Source of the DNA: Marinilabilia sp.
Lineage (GTDB): Bacteria > Bacteroidota > Bacteroidia > Bacteroidales > Marinilabiliaceae
Length of the DNA stretch: 37,001 bases
Assembly: GCF_016278715.1 (NCBI RefSeq)
Contig: NZ_JADQBH010000303.1
Span: 1 to 37,001 of the forward strand
Reading direction: 5' to 3'
Under the pieces are notes generated by a model. That model made no database searches, was not told where the DNA came from, and saw nothing but the letters and a program-made list of their open reading frames with translations. Below, piece by piece: positions 1 through 8,220 of this stretch. The stretch's first letter is position 1. Each line of letters opens with the position of its first letter. The position numbers were made by a program, and so were the translations under genes.

Positions 1-1090
1 ACCCAAAAAACAAAGCAACCAAACTAAACAATACGGCCTCACTCACAAATTGTCCGGCCAAATGAAATCGCCTGGCACCAAACAGCCTTCTCACACCTGC
101 TTCCCTGGCACGTTCCAGTGCCCTGGCTGTCGTAAGGTTCATAAAGTTAAAGGCCGTGACCAATAATATAAAAAACGCCACACCAAGAAAAATAAAAACA
201 TAAGCCTTGTTGGTCGTTTTCCCTATCTCAAAATCCTGGTTCGAGAACAGGTAAACATGGTCCAATCGCTGAAAACTAAATTCCAGATTGGTTTTACGTT
301 CACCGGAGAATATGGCCATATCCTCCTCCTCCATCTCGGACCGAATATCCCCGGCAAAAGATTCCTCCAAAGAATGAGTATCTAAACCAGGAACCATTTT
401 TACATATGTATAACTGACCAATGAAAACCAGCTCTCAATCATTCTGGAATAACTATCTCCGTAATAATCTCTTAGTTGCTGTTCCATTACTGAAAAGGGC
501 AGGATAAAGTCGTACTGCAAATGACTATTTTGAGGAACATCCTCAAAAACACCCTTCACTTTATATTTCCGGCCCTTGTTGATACGGATCTCCTCATCCA
601 GCGGATTTCTGTCTCCAAAAAGGCGCGATGCAGCAGAACGGGAAATAACCACACAAGAAGAATCTGAGAGACACCCACGGGGGCTGCCAAGCAAAAAAGT
701 TTTTGAAAAAACGTCAAAAAAAGAAGAATCCGCATAAAGAATTTCTGATTCAAAAGAAGTACCATATTCACTATAAACGGGAACCTCAGCTCCATCTACA
801 ACTCGGGTAACCGACTCCACCTGGGGATATTGTTGCAATCTGGATGCCAACACCATGGGCGAAAGGGCGGCATTGACCTTTTCATTTTCCATATTCCCGG
901 TAGTAATTACACGGTATATGTCCTGATAACGATCATAATGCTTGTCGAACGAAAACTGATAAAAAACATACTCCAGCACAAAAATACTCATTGCGATGCC
1001 TACCGAAAGCCCCATAAGGGTAAGCAAAGAAAACCCACGATGTAAAAAAAGTGTACGAAGTGATATTTTTATATAGTTCAAAATCCTCAT
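1..1090 (-). CDS. ABC transporter permease, FtsX/MacB type (partial)
   Basis: This frame is open from an ATG at 1088-1090 down to base 1, so the gene loses its C-terminus at the window edge (about 363 codons visible). It starts MRILNYIKISLRTLFLHRGF, followed by a hydrophobic segment (about residues 18-45), then a long periplasmic region of MacB_PCD type with the usual 'DIYRVITTG' and 'SAASRLFGD' stretches. A second membrane segment (AYVFIFLGVAFFILLVTAFNFMNL) begins the FtsX core and is followed by 'TARALERAREAGVRRLFGA'. Family members are about 780-800 residues and carry two such units, so only the first half is present. The ATPase gene ends 46 nt upstream on the same strand, which suggests an operon. 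By family the complex would be a mechanotransmission-type exporter or lipoprotein/efflux system in the inner membrane; the substrate is unknown. The start is supported by the typical N-terminus of the family. Confidence 0.88.
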   Translation of the reverse strand, partial: MRILNYIKISLRTLFLHRGFSLLTLMGLSVGIAMSIFVLEYVFYQFSFDKHYDRYQDIYRVITTGNMENEKVNAALSPMVLASRLQQYPQVESVTRVVDGAEVPVYSEYGTSFESEILYADSSFFDVFSKTFLLGSPRGCLSDSSCVVISRSAASRLFGDRNPLDEEIRINKGRKYKVKGVFEDVPQNSHLQYDFILPFSVMEQQLRDYYGDSYSRMIESWFSLVSYTYVKMVPGLDTHSLEESFAGDIRSEMEEEDMAIFSGERKTNLEFSFQRLDHVYLFSNQDFEIGKTTNKAYVFIFLGVAFFILLVTAFNFMNLTTARALERAREAGVRRLFGARRFHLAGQFVSEAVLFSLVALFFG

Positions 1091-1136
1091 AATTCTTCTT
1101 GTAATGCAATCCCACTAAAACAAAAGCCTTCTTTAT

Positions 1137-1817
1137 TTAATCCCTGTTAGAAGCCGATGAAACCACATGTCCATCGAAAAGTTGAATAACCCTTTGTCCA
1201 TGGCGTGCTTCATCCTTCGAATGCGTGGCCATAACAATGGTTTGACCCTCTTCGTTCAGTTGTCTCAACAACTCCATGAATTCCTCCCTTTCCCCCGAAC
1301 TCAGTCGACCTGTTGGCTCATCGGCCAATAAAAAATCCGGAGAACAACTCAAAGCCCTGGCAAGAGCCACCTTCTGCTGAACAAAGTCTCCAAAGTTTCC
1401 CGGATATTGCTTTCTCAAATGAGTTAAACGAAACCGGTCGAGCAGTGCTTCAACTGTCTTTTTTCTTTCTTTTCGACTAGTAGAGACATACAATAAAGGC
1501 AATTCAATATTCTCATATATAGTGAGTTCTTCAATCAGATGAATCTGCTCAAAAATAAAAGCAATGTGATCTCTGCGAATGCGATTGCGCCGACGTTCGG
1601 AAATCCCGGACACCTCCTCTCCCCGAAAGAATATTTCTCCGGACGATGGCACCTCCACCAGGCCCAACAACCCAAGCAAAGTAGTTTTTCCACTTCCGGA
1701 AGGCCCTGTGATTACAACATACTCTCCCTCTTCAATATCAATATTGATATTCCGGAGAACATATTTTTCATTATTTCCCCGACGAAAAAACTTTTGCAGA
1801 TTTCTGGTATGAATCAT
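1137..1817 (-). CDS. ABC transporter ATP-binding protein, LolD/MacB-like, degenerate motifs
   Basis: This 226-residue ATPase partners the adjacent permease. The Walker A motif GPSGSGKTT (about residues 38-46) and Walker B 'LLADEPTG' are intact, and the H-loop 'MATHSKDEA' is present. Other motifs deviate. Where relatives read 'FVFQ' the Q-loop region reads 'FIFEQIHLI', so Gln appears replaced by Glu. The ABC signature 'LSGGQQQR' is replaced by 'FGDFVQQK'. The D-loop 'GNLDS' reads 'GRLSS'. The overall length and flow match the LolD/MacB class, so it is not truncated. Such changes at the dimer interface may slow or alter ATP hydrolysis; this is inference. The stop is 46 nt before the permease start. 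Two tandem palindromes lie 13-49 nt upstream of the ATG. Confidence 0.88.
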   Translation of the reverse strand: MIHTRNLQKFFRRGNNEKYVLRNINIDIEEGEYVVITGPSGSGKTTLLGLLGLVEVPSSGEIFFRGEEVSGISERRRNRIRRDHIAFIFEQIHLIEELTIYENIELPLLYVSTSRKERKKTVEALLDRFRLTHLRKQYPGNFGDFVQQKVALARALSCSPDFLLADEPTGRLSSGEREEFMELLRQLNEEGQTIVMATHSKDEARHGQRVIQLFDGHVVSSASNRD

Positions 1818-1829
1818 AAAACTTAAATA

Positions 1830-1866
1830 TGTTCGATAATGGACACTATGTGTTCACTCGCGTACA
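1830..1866. promoter_or_regulatory. Two tandem palindromes TGTNC-N6-GNACA, candidate response-regulator sites
   Basis: On the plus strand TGTTC-N6-GGACA occupies 1830-1845 and TGTTC-N6-GTACA occupies 1851-1866. The second extends to GTGTTC...GTACAC. Their centres are 21 bp apart, about two helical turns, so dimers would sit on one face of the DNA. They lie immediately upstream of the ABC ATPase start and in the divergent region shared with the sigma-54 response regulator gene. I infer that the regulator encoded at 2489 binds here. No -24/-12 sigma-54 element was seen nearby. Confidence 0.5.
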
Positions 1867-1867
1867 C

Positions 1868-2488
1868 TCCTGAGTTTTCTCTTTCAGTGCTGCGTCTTCA
1901 CCTAAATAGCTCACATACAGTTAATCAATCAAATTAAACAATGAAACCTGAATGACCATTATAGCCTCACAGAATCATGAAATAATGTTGAGTACAAGTT
2001 TCATTCGGTCAAGGATTTAAAAAAGGTTGGTTTAAATTAATCTCAATCTTGTCATTGAAATTCAAATCACAAACCAGACCAAAAACATCAAAGTGCTGAA
2101 ATAATGGCATTTAACCTTAACACCCTATATAATTTCCTGCCAGATCAAGAAAAAATTGTTCGAAATCGAACAATTTTCTTCAAAAATGCTCATTTTTTTA
2201 ATACATTTGAAAACCTGACTCCCAAACCAACATAGCTCGTTAGAAAACCTTAACACAGAGACGCAAGAACCCAAAGTTTTTATAATCAAAGAATTAACAA
2301 ATTGCAAACGCTCAACGAGGTATAAAAATAATTCATTGGCGTCCGGTTAAAAGATTGAGATTGCTTCACTGCGCTCGCTATGACAGGGCATTGCAGGACC
2401 TTGGGGGTTGGAGGGGAATGATTTTCAGCAAGGTCGGAAATCAACCCCAATATAAAAAACCAATTTAACACAGAATAAAACTCCGGTT
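1868..2488. other. Intergenic region with a dispersed-repeat copy, no gene seen
   Basis: This divergent spacer carries no convincing gene. Around 2258-2276 it contains the 'ACACAGAGACGCAAG' type of low-complexity sequence. At about 2350-2445 it contains a repeat similar to the one at 15475-15585: 'GATTGAGATTGCTT', then 'ATGACAGG', then 'TTGCAGGA', ending in a hairpin built on GATTTTC...GGAAATC. The promoter of the response regulator gene must lie here but I could not place it. Confidence 0.5.
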
Positions 2489-3865
2489 ATGGCACAAAAA
2501 ACAGGAAAAATACTTGCAGTGGATGACAATACAGATATTCTGTTTGCCTTGAAACTGTTGCTTCGTCCTCATGTGGAACAAATCACTACGGAAACCAATC
2601 CGGAAAACATTCCTGCCCACATGAAGGAAACAGATTTTGATGTGGTTTTACTCGACATGAACTTCACACAGGATGCCATCAGTGGTAGGGAGGGTTTTCG
2701 CTGGCTGGAAAAAGTTCTTGAAATAGACCCACAAGCCGTTGTGCTATTTATTACCGCTTACGGAGATGTTGAGAAGTCTGTTCAGGCCATAAAATCGGGG
2801 GCTACCGACTTCATCATTAAGCCCTGGCAAAACGAAAAGCTTTTGGCCACCATCTCATCTGCCATAAAGCTTAATCGCTCCAAACGCGAAGCAAGCGATT
2901 TAAAAGAAAAGCAAAAGGAGATTAACACCATCATGGATCAGCCTTTTGCCGATTTTATTGGAGTATCGCCCGGAATGCAACAGGTTTTTAAAACCATCCA
3001 AAAAGTGGCAGGCACCGATGCGAATGTCCTGATTCTTGGCGAGAACGGGACAGGCAAGGAATTGGTGGCCCGGGCATTGCACCGACATTCGCTTCGCAAA
3101 GAAGAACCATTTGTAAGTGTTGATTTGGGAGCCCTGAGCGAAAGTCTTTTCGAAAGCGAACTCTTTGGCCACGTAAAAGGTGCATTTACCGATGCTAAAA
3201 CCGATCGCCCGGGCCGTTTTGAACTGGCTTCGGGAGGCACCATCTTCCTAGATGAAATAGGAAACCTGTCGGTTCCCATGCAGGCCAAATTACTCACCGT
3301 TCTTGAACGCAGAGAGGTTACCCGTGTGGGAGCCAACAAACCAAAGCAAATTGACATCCGGCTCATCAGTGCCACCAACATGGCATTGAAGCAAATGGCT
3401 GCTGAAGATAAGTTCCGGCAGGATTTAATCTACAGAATCAATACCGTTGAAATTGAGATACCCCCCCTGAGAGAACGCCCTGAGGACATTCCCTTACTTG
3501 CAGACCATTTCCTGAAAATTTATGCCCGAAAATACAACAAAAAGGTCAATAAACTTTCCGCCCAGGTCATTAAAAAATTCAACTCCTATCCCTGGCCAGG
3601 TAACGTGCGCGAATTTCAACATGTTCTGGAAAGAGCAGTCATTATGAGCGATTCGCAAAATCTGGATGAAAACAGCTTCCACCTGTCGGCACACGGAAGT
3701 TCAGGCGATGCCTTTGATTTTGACAGTTACAACCTGGAAGATATAGAACAAACAGTAATTGAGAAAGTCATGCGGATGCACAGTGGAAACATTTCCAAAG
3801 CCGCTTCCGATTTGGGCCTGACAAGAACTTCTCTTTATCGCAGAATGGAAAAATATGGGCTTTAA
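2489..3865 (+). CDS. Sigma-54-dependent response regulator, NtrC/AtoC family
   Basis: This 458-residue protein has the complete three-domain layout. The receiver domain spans about residues 7-125, with acidic pair D12/D13, phospho-acceptor D56 in 'VVLLDMNF' and conserved K111 in 'IIKPW'. The AAA+ domain spans about 153-380, with Walker A GENGTGKE (184-191), the sigma-54 contact loop GAFTDA (231-236) and Walker B 'IFLDEIG'. A Fis-type helix-turn-helix closes the protein ('NISKAASDLGLTRTSLYRRM'). The usual loop is GAFTGA; the Asp variant is discussed as a finding. The gene overlaps the downstream kinase gene by 11 nt, so the two are translationally coupled and form one two-component system. It is divergent from the ABC transporter genes, which are its likely target. 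Confidence 0.95.
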   Translation: MAQKTGKILAVDDNTDILFALKLLLRPHVEQITTETNPENIPAHMKETDFDVVLLDMNFTQDAISGREGFRWLEKVLEIDPQAVVLFITAYGDVEKSVQAIKSGATDFIIKPWQNEKLLATISSAIKLNRSKREASDLKEKQKEINTIMDQPFADFIGVSPGMQQVFKTIQKVAGTDANVLILGENGTGKELVARALHRHSLRKEEPFVSVDLGALSESLFESELFGHVKGAFTDAKTDRPGRFELASGGTIFLDEIGNLSVPMQAKLLTVLERREVTRVGANKPKQIDIRLISATNMALKQMAAEDKFRQDLIYRINTVEIEIPPLRERPEDIPLLADHFLKIYARKYNKKVNKLSAQVIKKFNSYPWPGNVREFQHVLERAVIMSDSQNLDENSFHLSAHGSSGDAFDFDSYNLEDIEQTVIEKVMRMHSGNISKAASDLGLTRTSLYRRMEKYGL

Positions 3866-5216
3866 TTCATTTCGTACCAATTTCATCATCCGAAGTCTGT
3901 TGCTGACAGCTTCCATTTTCGGACTCAGTTATCTTTGGTACAATACAGAACTGACCATGACCCTTATTCTTGCGGGGCTGCTGGTATTGTTTCAGATTGT
4001 AGCCATGATTTTTTATGTTGATCGAACCAACCGGGTACTCAATAATTTTCTGGAGTCCATCAGGTACTCCGACTTCACCCGGACATTTCAGATAGAAAGC
4101 ACAGATTCTTCATTTGATAAATTAAAAAAGTCCTTCAACGAGGTCATTGAAGATTTCCAGGCTGTCCGCGCCGAAAAAGAAGAGAATTTTTTCTACCTGC
4201 AAACGGTTATCCAACATATTGGCATCGCCCTGATTGCTTTTCAAAAAGATGGCACCGTTGAACTCATCAACAACGCCACAAAAAAACTGTTCCAGGTTCG
4301 GGCATTGCACAACATTCAGGGACTTAAAGAATTCAGCCCGGAAATTGTACAGAAACTGCTGACCATCAAGCATGGAGAAAACGATCTGATTCGTGTAAGG
4401 AAGAAAGACGACTTGCTGCAACTGGCCATTTATGCTACCGAGTTTCGAATACACAGCAGAACCATATTACTGGTTTCCATTAAAAACATTCAACAGGAAC
4501 TGGATGAAAAGGAGATGGAATCGTGGCAAAAACTGATTCGGGTGCTGACCCATGAAATCATGAATTCCATCACACCTATTTCGTCACTTTCATCCACGGT
4601 CAAACTGCTCATCCATGAAATTACGACATCTTTGGAGACCCAAAATGTTAACAAGGACGACACAGAATCGTTGAAAGAGGTGGAACAGGCACTGCAAACC
4701 ATACACAAACGCACAGACGGACTTTTACACTTTGTGAATACTTATCGAAATCTGACAAAGATCCCAACGCCCACTTTTTCTATTTTTAAAGTGTCTCATC
4801 TTTTGGCAAACATCCGGGAACTTCACGAAAGGGAAATCAAAGAAAAAGGGATTACATGCAATGTTATTACCGAGCCGCAATCGCTGGAATTATCGGCTGA
4901 CGAACACCTCATCGAACAAGTGCTGATAAATCTGGTAAAAAATGCAATTCATGCGTTGGAAGAGACAGAAAACCCACAACTCGAAATTAAAGCTTTTCTA
5001 AATCGTCGGGGACGAATAACCATACAGGTAACTGACAACGGCAAAGGAATTTTACCCGATGTGCTGGACAAAATTTTTATTCCGTTTTTTACTACCAAAC
5101 CTCAGGGATCAGGTATCGGGCTCAGTTTATCCCGCCAGATAATGCGCCTTCACGGGGGAAGTATCAATGCCTATTCCGAACCGGAAAAGGAGACGAAATT
5201 TTCGCTGACGTTTTAA
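3855..5216 (+). CDS. Membrane histidine kinase, NtrY-like
   Basis: This 453-residue kinase starts inside the last codons of the response regulator gene. Two hydrophobic segments (about residues 11-28 and 33-54) anchor it with almost no periplasmic loop, so it may sense within the membrane or in the cytoplasm. A HAMP/coiled linker and a PAS-like segment (about 110-210, 'TVIQHIGIALIAFQKDGTVELINNATKKLF') precede the H-box 'LTHEIMNSITP', with phospho-acceptor H233. The ATPase domain has the N-box 'NLVKNAIHALEE', G1 'DNGKGI' and G2 'GSGIGLSLS'. The layout matches NtrY-type partners of sigma-54 response regulators that are common next to ABC permeases in Bacteroidota. No stem-loop terminator was seen after the stop. 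Confidence 0.93.
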   Translation: MGFNSFRTNFIIRSLLLTASIFGLSYLWYNTELTMTLILAGLLVLFQIVAMIFYVDRTNRVLNNFLESIRYSDFTRTFQIESTDSSFDKLKKSFNEVIEDFQAVRAEKEENFFYLQTVIQHIGIALIAFQKDGTVELINNATKKLFQVRALHNIQGLKEFSPEIVQKLLTIKHGENDLIRVRKKDDLLQLAIYATEFRIHSRTILLVSIKNIQQELDEKEMESWQKLIRVLTHEIMNSITPISSLSSTVKLLIHEITTSLETQNVNKDDTESLKEVEQALQTIHKRTDGLLHFVNTYRNLTKIPTPTFSIFKVSHLLANIRELHEREIKEKGITCNVITEPQSLELSADEHLIEQVLINLVKNAIHALEETENPQLEIKAFLNRRGRITIQVTDNGKGILPDVLDKIFIPFFTTKPQGSGIGLSLSRQIMRLHGGSINAYSEPEKETKFSLTF

Positions 5217-5647
5217 TAAATGGTGAGTTTAGTGTTTTGATTTTGGGGTTCTTGAGTTTCCGGAGTTCATGCTTCATGCTTCTTTCATACCAAAACCTAT
5301 AAAAAGTGTCGCCACTGCCGTGGCTGTTTCATGATAATAATGGATTACGGAAATTTTGGGCTTAAGATTATATTCGGTTGTGTATTTTTAGAGATTGCTA
5401 TAGCTATATTTCCTTGTATTTTCCTGATGAATAAGAGGTTCTTCTGTGGTAATTGGAATTCACCACACAAAAGTTTTAGCCCCCGGAAGCGGGCTGAAGT
5501 ATGGTAGTAATAGAGTCTGATCTTTCGGAAAAAAGCAACCTCTGTGGTAGCAAAAAATTTTGTTGGAATTCTAACTTTGATTGAAAAACAGTTCCGGAAG
5601 CAAAAAAGCTACTTCCTCATCAATTCAAAAGCTCATTCCTTAGTGCC
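5217..5647. other. Intergenic region, no gene seen
   Basis: This lies between the convergent kinase gene and rex. I see no plausible coding frame. It contains short palindromic pieces: TGTGGTAATT...AATTCACCACA near 5437-5459 and a small hairpin AGCCC...GGGCT near 5480-5497. Either could be part of transcription ends or a decayed dispersed repeat, but neither is followed by a clear T-run. Confidence 0.4.
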
Positions 5648-6313
5648 TCAATAACTTTTTCCCCGCTGCTTAATTTCGTGCAAACGATTAAACATCACCG
5701 CCAGATGGGCATAAAGAGAAGTGTTCTGAACCACCACATCATCAGGCGTTTTGATACGCACAGGAGTAAAATTCCAAATTGCACGGATACCTCCCTCAAC
5801 CATTAGATTGGCTACTTGCTGGGCACTTTCAGTGGGAACTGTAAGAATTCCAATCTCCACACCTTCTTCCCGCATCAGTTTAAAATCATCGATGTGATGA
5901 ATTGGAACATCCAGTATTTCGCGCCCGACCACTGCTGGGTCGATATCAAAGGCCTTAACTACATTGAGACCATACTGTTTCAAGCCATGGTCGTGAAGAA
6001 GCGCGCGCCCCAGACTTCCGGCACCAAACAAGAACGCCTGGTCAACAACACGAAACCCGAGGAAATCTTCCAATGCATCAATAAGGGGCTCCACTTCGTA
6101 CCCAACACGGGTTTTTCCGGAAATTCCGGTATAAGCCAGATCCTTGGTCACCTGAGTCGGATCTACCCCCATGTCACCCGCAATATTAGTCGAGGAGATA
6201 TAACGGTCACCCTGCTTGGACGCAATTTTCAGGTAAGCCAGATAACAAGGCATACGTCTTAGCGCCGGCTCAGGTACCGGGAAGCTCTTCTTTTTGCTGT
6301 TTCCTTCCTCCAT
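5648..6313 (-). CDS. rex: Redox-sensing transcriptional repressor Rex
   Basis: This 221-residue protein matches Rex throughout. An N-terminal winged helix (about residues 14-80) has 'ALRRMPCYLAYL' and the recognition region 'DPTQVTKDLAYTG'. A Rossmann fold follows, with the nucleotide-binding motif GAGSLG (97-102) in 'AFLFGAGSLGRALLH'. Later family blocks are 'KAFDIDPAVVG', 'GILTVPTESAQQVAN' and 'GGIRAIWNFTPVRI'. Rex senses the NADH/NAD+ ratio and represses fermentation and respiration genes when NADH is low. The gene seems to stand alone, with its start about 135 nt downstream of the tRNA pair on the same strand. I saw no Rex operator palindrome in its own upstream region. Length is normal for the family (about 210-225). 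Confidence 0.95.
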   Translation of the reverse strand: MEEGNSKKKSFPVPEPALRRMPCYLAYLKIASKQGDRYISSTNIAGDMGVDPTQVTKDLAYTGISGKTRVGYEVEPLIDALEDFLGFRVVDQAFLFGAGSLGRALLHDHGLKQYGLNVVKAFDIDPAVVGREILDVPIHHIDDFKLMREEGVEIGILTVPTESAQQVANLMVEGGIRAIWNFTPVRIKTPDDVVVQNTSLYAHLAVMFNRLHEIKQRGKSY

Positions 6314-6412
6314 GATATTTTTCGATGAGTGAGATTCGTTCTTAATACAAAATTAATGAAGTTTTTTATTGCTGAAAGAAATCATTAATAAAAAACACCC
6401 GACCACTACAAA

Positions 6413-6440
6413 CAAAAAAAGGACCCCAAAAAGGTCCTTC
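6413..6440 (-). terminator. Rho-independent terminator after the tRNA-Val pair
   Basis: Read on the minus strand, AAGGACC and GGTCCTT form a 7-bp stem around a T/G-rich loop and are followed directly by a run of seven T. It lies just beyond the second tRNA, in the position expected for the end of the tRNA transcript. Confidence 0.8.
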
Positions 6441-6448
6441 TGATTAGG

Positions 6449-6523
6449 TGGGCGATAAAGGATTCGAACCTTTGACCCCTTGGGTGTAAACCAAGTGCTC
6501 TGAACCAACTGAGCTAATCGCCC
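6449..6523 (-). tRNA. tRNA-Val (TAC), second copy
   Basis: Read on the minus strand, a 75-nt cloverleaf folds fully: acceptor GGGCGAT/ATCGCCC, D-stem GCTC/GAGC, anticodon stem CTTGG/CCAAG with loop TTTACAC (anticodon TAC, valine), and T-arm AAAGG-TTCGAAT-CCTTT. The discriminator is A. The next three bases are CCT, so the CCA end is not encoded here and would have to be added. The sequence is identical over its length to the copy at 6548-6622. The terminator at 6413-6440 follows. Confidence 0.96.
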
Positions 6524-6547
6524 TTTTGAGAAAAATCGTGGTCGTGG

Positions 6548-6622
6548 TGGGCGATAAAGGATTCGAACCTTTGACCCCTTGGGTGTAAACCAAGTGCTCT
6601 GAACCAACTGAGCTAATCGCCC
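6548..6622 (-). tRNA. tRNA-Val (TAC), first copy
   Basis: This is an identical cloverleaf to the copy 24 nt downstream, with the same TAC anticodon. Here the discriminator A is followed by CCA, so the 3' end appears to be encoded, unlike in the second copy. The two genes are in tandem on one strand and probably share one transcript that ends at 6413-6440. Confidence 0.96.
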
Positions 6623-6684
6623 GTGTTTTTTCTCAAAAGCGATGCAAATATAGAAGAGTTTTTCTCAACCACCAAACAAAAAAA

Positions 6685-7971
6685 TTATTTTTCCAGTACT
6701 TCCGCCACAACAAACGTGCTCCCACCGATGAAAATCAAATCATTATCGGATGCATTTTTTTTTGCAGCCTCCACTGCCGTTTTTACATTCTCATAAACCT
6801 GTCCCTGCAATCCGAGTTTTTCAGCCGCACGGGCAAGCAATTCCGGCTCCATGGCACGCGGGATTGTTGCTTTGGTAAAATAATAACGGGCATTTTCGGG
6901 CAATAACCGTAACACACCTTCCAAATCCTTGTCATTAACCATCCCCCACACAATATGCACATTTTCTTTTTCGGTACTTCTCAACTGCTCCATCACCCGG
7001 TCAATACCATCTGCATTATGACCTGTATCACAAACCATCAAAGGATTGTCGGATATTTTCTGCCAACGCCCCATCAGACCGGTATTTTTCACGACATTTT
7101 GAATTCCGGAAAGAATAGCCTTTTCCGATATTTCATACCACGCTCTGCTCAACAGGTTCAAAGAAGCAACAACAGTAACAAGATTTTCCTGCTGATAACG
7201 CCCCATCAGAGGCAAACTATAAACTCCTCCCCCGATCTTTGCTTCAACATCAACTTCCTGGCAATCCTCCTTCTCCACAACTCTATTCACACTGACCATA
7301 TCGGATGCAAAAAACAGAGGAGCCCTCTCCTTTCCTGCTTTATGGCGGAACACAGACGCTGTTTGTTCCTGATAACGCCCCAAAACAACCGGAACTCCGG
7401 TTTTAATTATTCCGGCCTTCTCTCCTGCGATGGCCTCCAAGGTATCCCCCAAAAACATTGTATGATCCAATCCTATATTGGTGATCACCGACAAGTCGGG
7501 GGTTATAATATTGGTTGAATCAAGACGCCCGCCCAAACCAACCTCAATAATGGCCACATCTACTCCTTTGTGCGAGAAATAATCAAAAGCCATGGCCACC
7601 GTCATTTCAAAAAAGGAAGGTGCAACACGCTCTATAACGCCCCGATGTTGTTCCACAAAGAGAATCACCTCCTCCTCAGAAATCATATTACCATTTATCT
7701 TTATCCTCTCTCTGAAATCAAGTAAATGAGGTGAAGTGTACAATCCTGTACGGTACCCGGCACTTTGCAATACCGATGCAAGCATGTGGGAGACACTCCC
7801 TTTACCATTAGTTCCGGCAACATGAATGGTTCGGAATTTCCGGTGGGGATGCCCAAAATACTTATCCAGAGTCAACGTATTGGCCAGATCGGATTTATAG
7901 GCCGCCTTGCCGGTACGCTGATACATGGGCAACTGCTCAAAAAGATAATTTAAAGTTTCCTGATAGTTCAT
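6685..7971 (-). CDS. folC: Bifunctional folylpolyglutamate synthase/dihydrofolate synthase
   Basis: This protein of about 428 residues belongs to the Mur ligase/FolC family. It ligates glutamate to dihydropteroate and folates using ATP. The P-loop 'HVAGTNGKGSVSHML' lies near residues 50-64, followed by the folate-binding 'TGLYTSPHLLDFRERI'. Central blocks 'VGLGGRLDSTNII' and 'ITNIGLDHTMFLGDTLEAIAGEKAGIIK' are intact, and the C-terminal Rossmann-like domain contains 'CDTGHNADGI' and 'WGMVNDKD'. I chose the ATG at 7969-7971; a TTG lies one codon upstream. The gene stands alone, upstream of the tRNA pair on the same strand, and ends about 60 nt from the first tRNA. Confidence 0.95.
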   Translation of the reverse strand: MNYQETLNYLFEQLPMYQRTGKAAYKSDLANTLTLDKYFGHPHRKFRTIHVAGTNGKGSVSHMLASVLQSAGYRTGLYTSPHLLDFRERIKINGNMISEEEVILFVEQHRGVIERVAPSFFEMTVAMAFDYFSHKGVDVAIIEVGLGGRLDSTNIITPDLSVITNIGLDHTMFLGDTLEAIAGEKAGIIKTGVPVVLGRYQEQTASVFRHKAGKERAPLFFASDMVSVNRVVEKEDCQEVDVEAKIGGGVYSLPLMGRYQQENLVTVVASLNLLSRAWYEISEKAILSGIQNVVKNTGLMGRWQKISDNPLMVCDTGHNADGIDRVMEQLRSTEKENVHIVWGMVNDKDLEGVLRLLPENARYYFTKATIPRAMEPELLARAAEKLGLQGQVYENVKTAVEAAKKNASDNDLIFIGGSTFVVAEVLEK

Positions 7972-8153
7972 CAATACCTAATTTTTTTCTAGAATCTACA
8001 ACCCACCGGAAGAAAGTAGATGACTGAATTAACCCGTCAGTATTCAACAACAAGTTTTTATCAGGTTAGTCTCAGATTCTGATAACATCAGCGCAAAAAT
8101 CGCAATATTTCTGAATAGAAAGAAGATTATTGTAACAATTAACAAGAAGTAAC

Positions 8154-8185
8154 AAAAAAAGTCTGCCGGCATAAAACCGACAGAC
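8154..8185 (-). terminator. Rho-independent terminator after the GH20 gene
   Basis: Read on the minus strand, GTCTGTCGG and CCGGCAGAC form a 9-bp stem with one internal mismatch around a TTTTATG loop, followed by seven T. It lies 35 nt past the stop of the hexosaminidase gene and ends the polysaccharide locus. Confidence 0.8.
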
Positions 8186-8220
8186 CCTTTGTCTAATAAA
8201 ACCACTATTGACTTTAAGTT

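Noticed and set aside
933-1115. 60-codon minus-strand frame
   Set aside because: It is an out-of-frame shadow of the ABC permease, whose true frame is open from 1090 to the window edge. At first it suggested a frameshifted gene, but the true frame is intact.
1868-2488. A -24/-12 sigma-54 promoter for the divergent genes
   Set aside because: I looked for TGGCAC-N5-TTGC on both strands and found no acceptable match.
2938-3381. 147-codon frame opposite the response regulator gene
   Set aside because: It is an antisense shadow of the highly conserved AAA+ coding sequence, with no features of its own.
6353-6607. 84-codon minus-strand frame with a duplicated 'STWFTPKGSKVRILYRPP' block
   Set aside because: It is the translation of the two tandem tRNA-Val genes, a well-known artefact.
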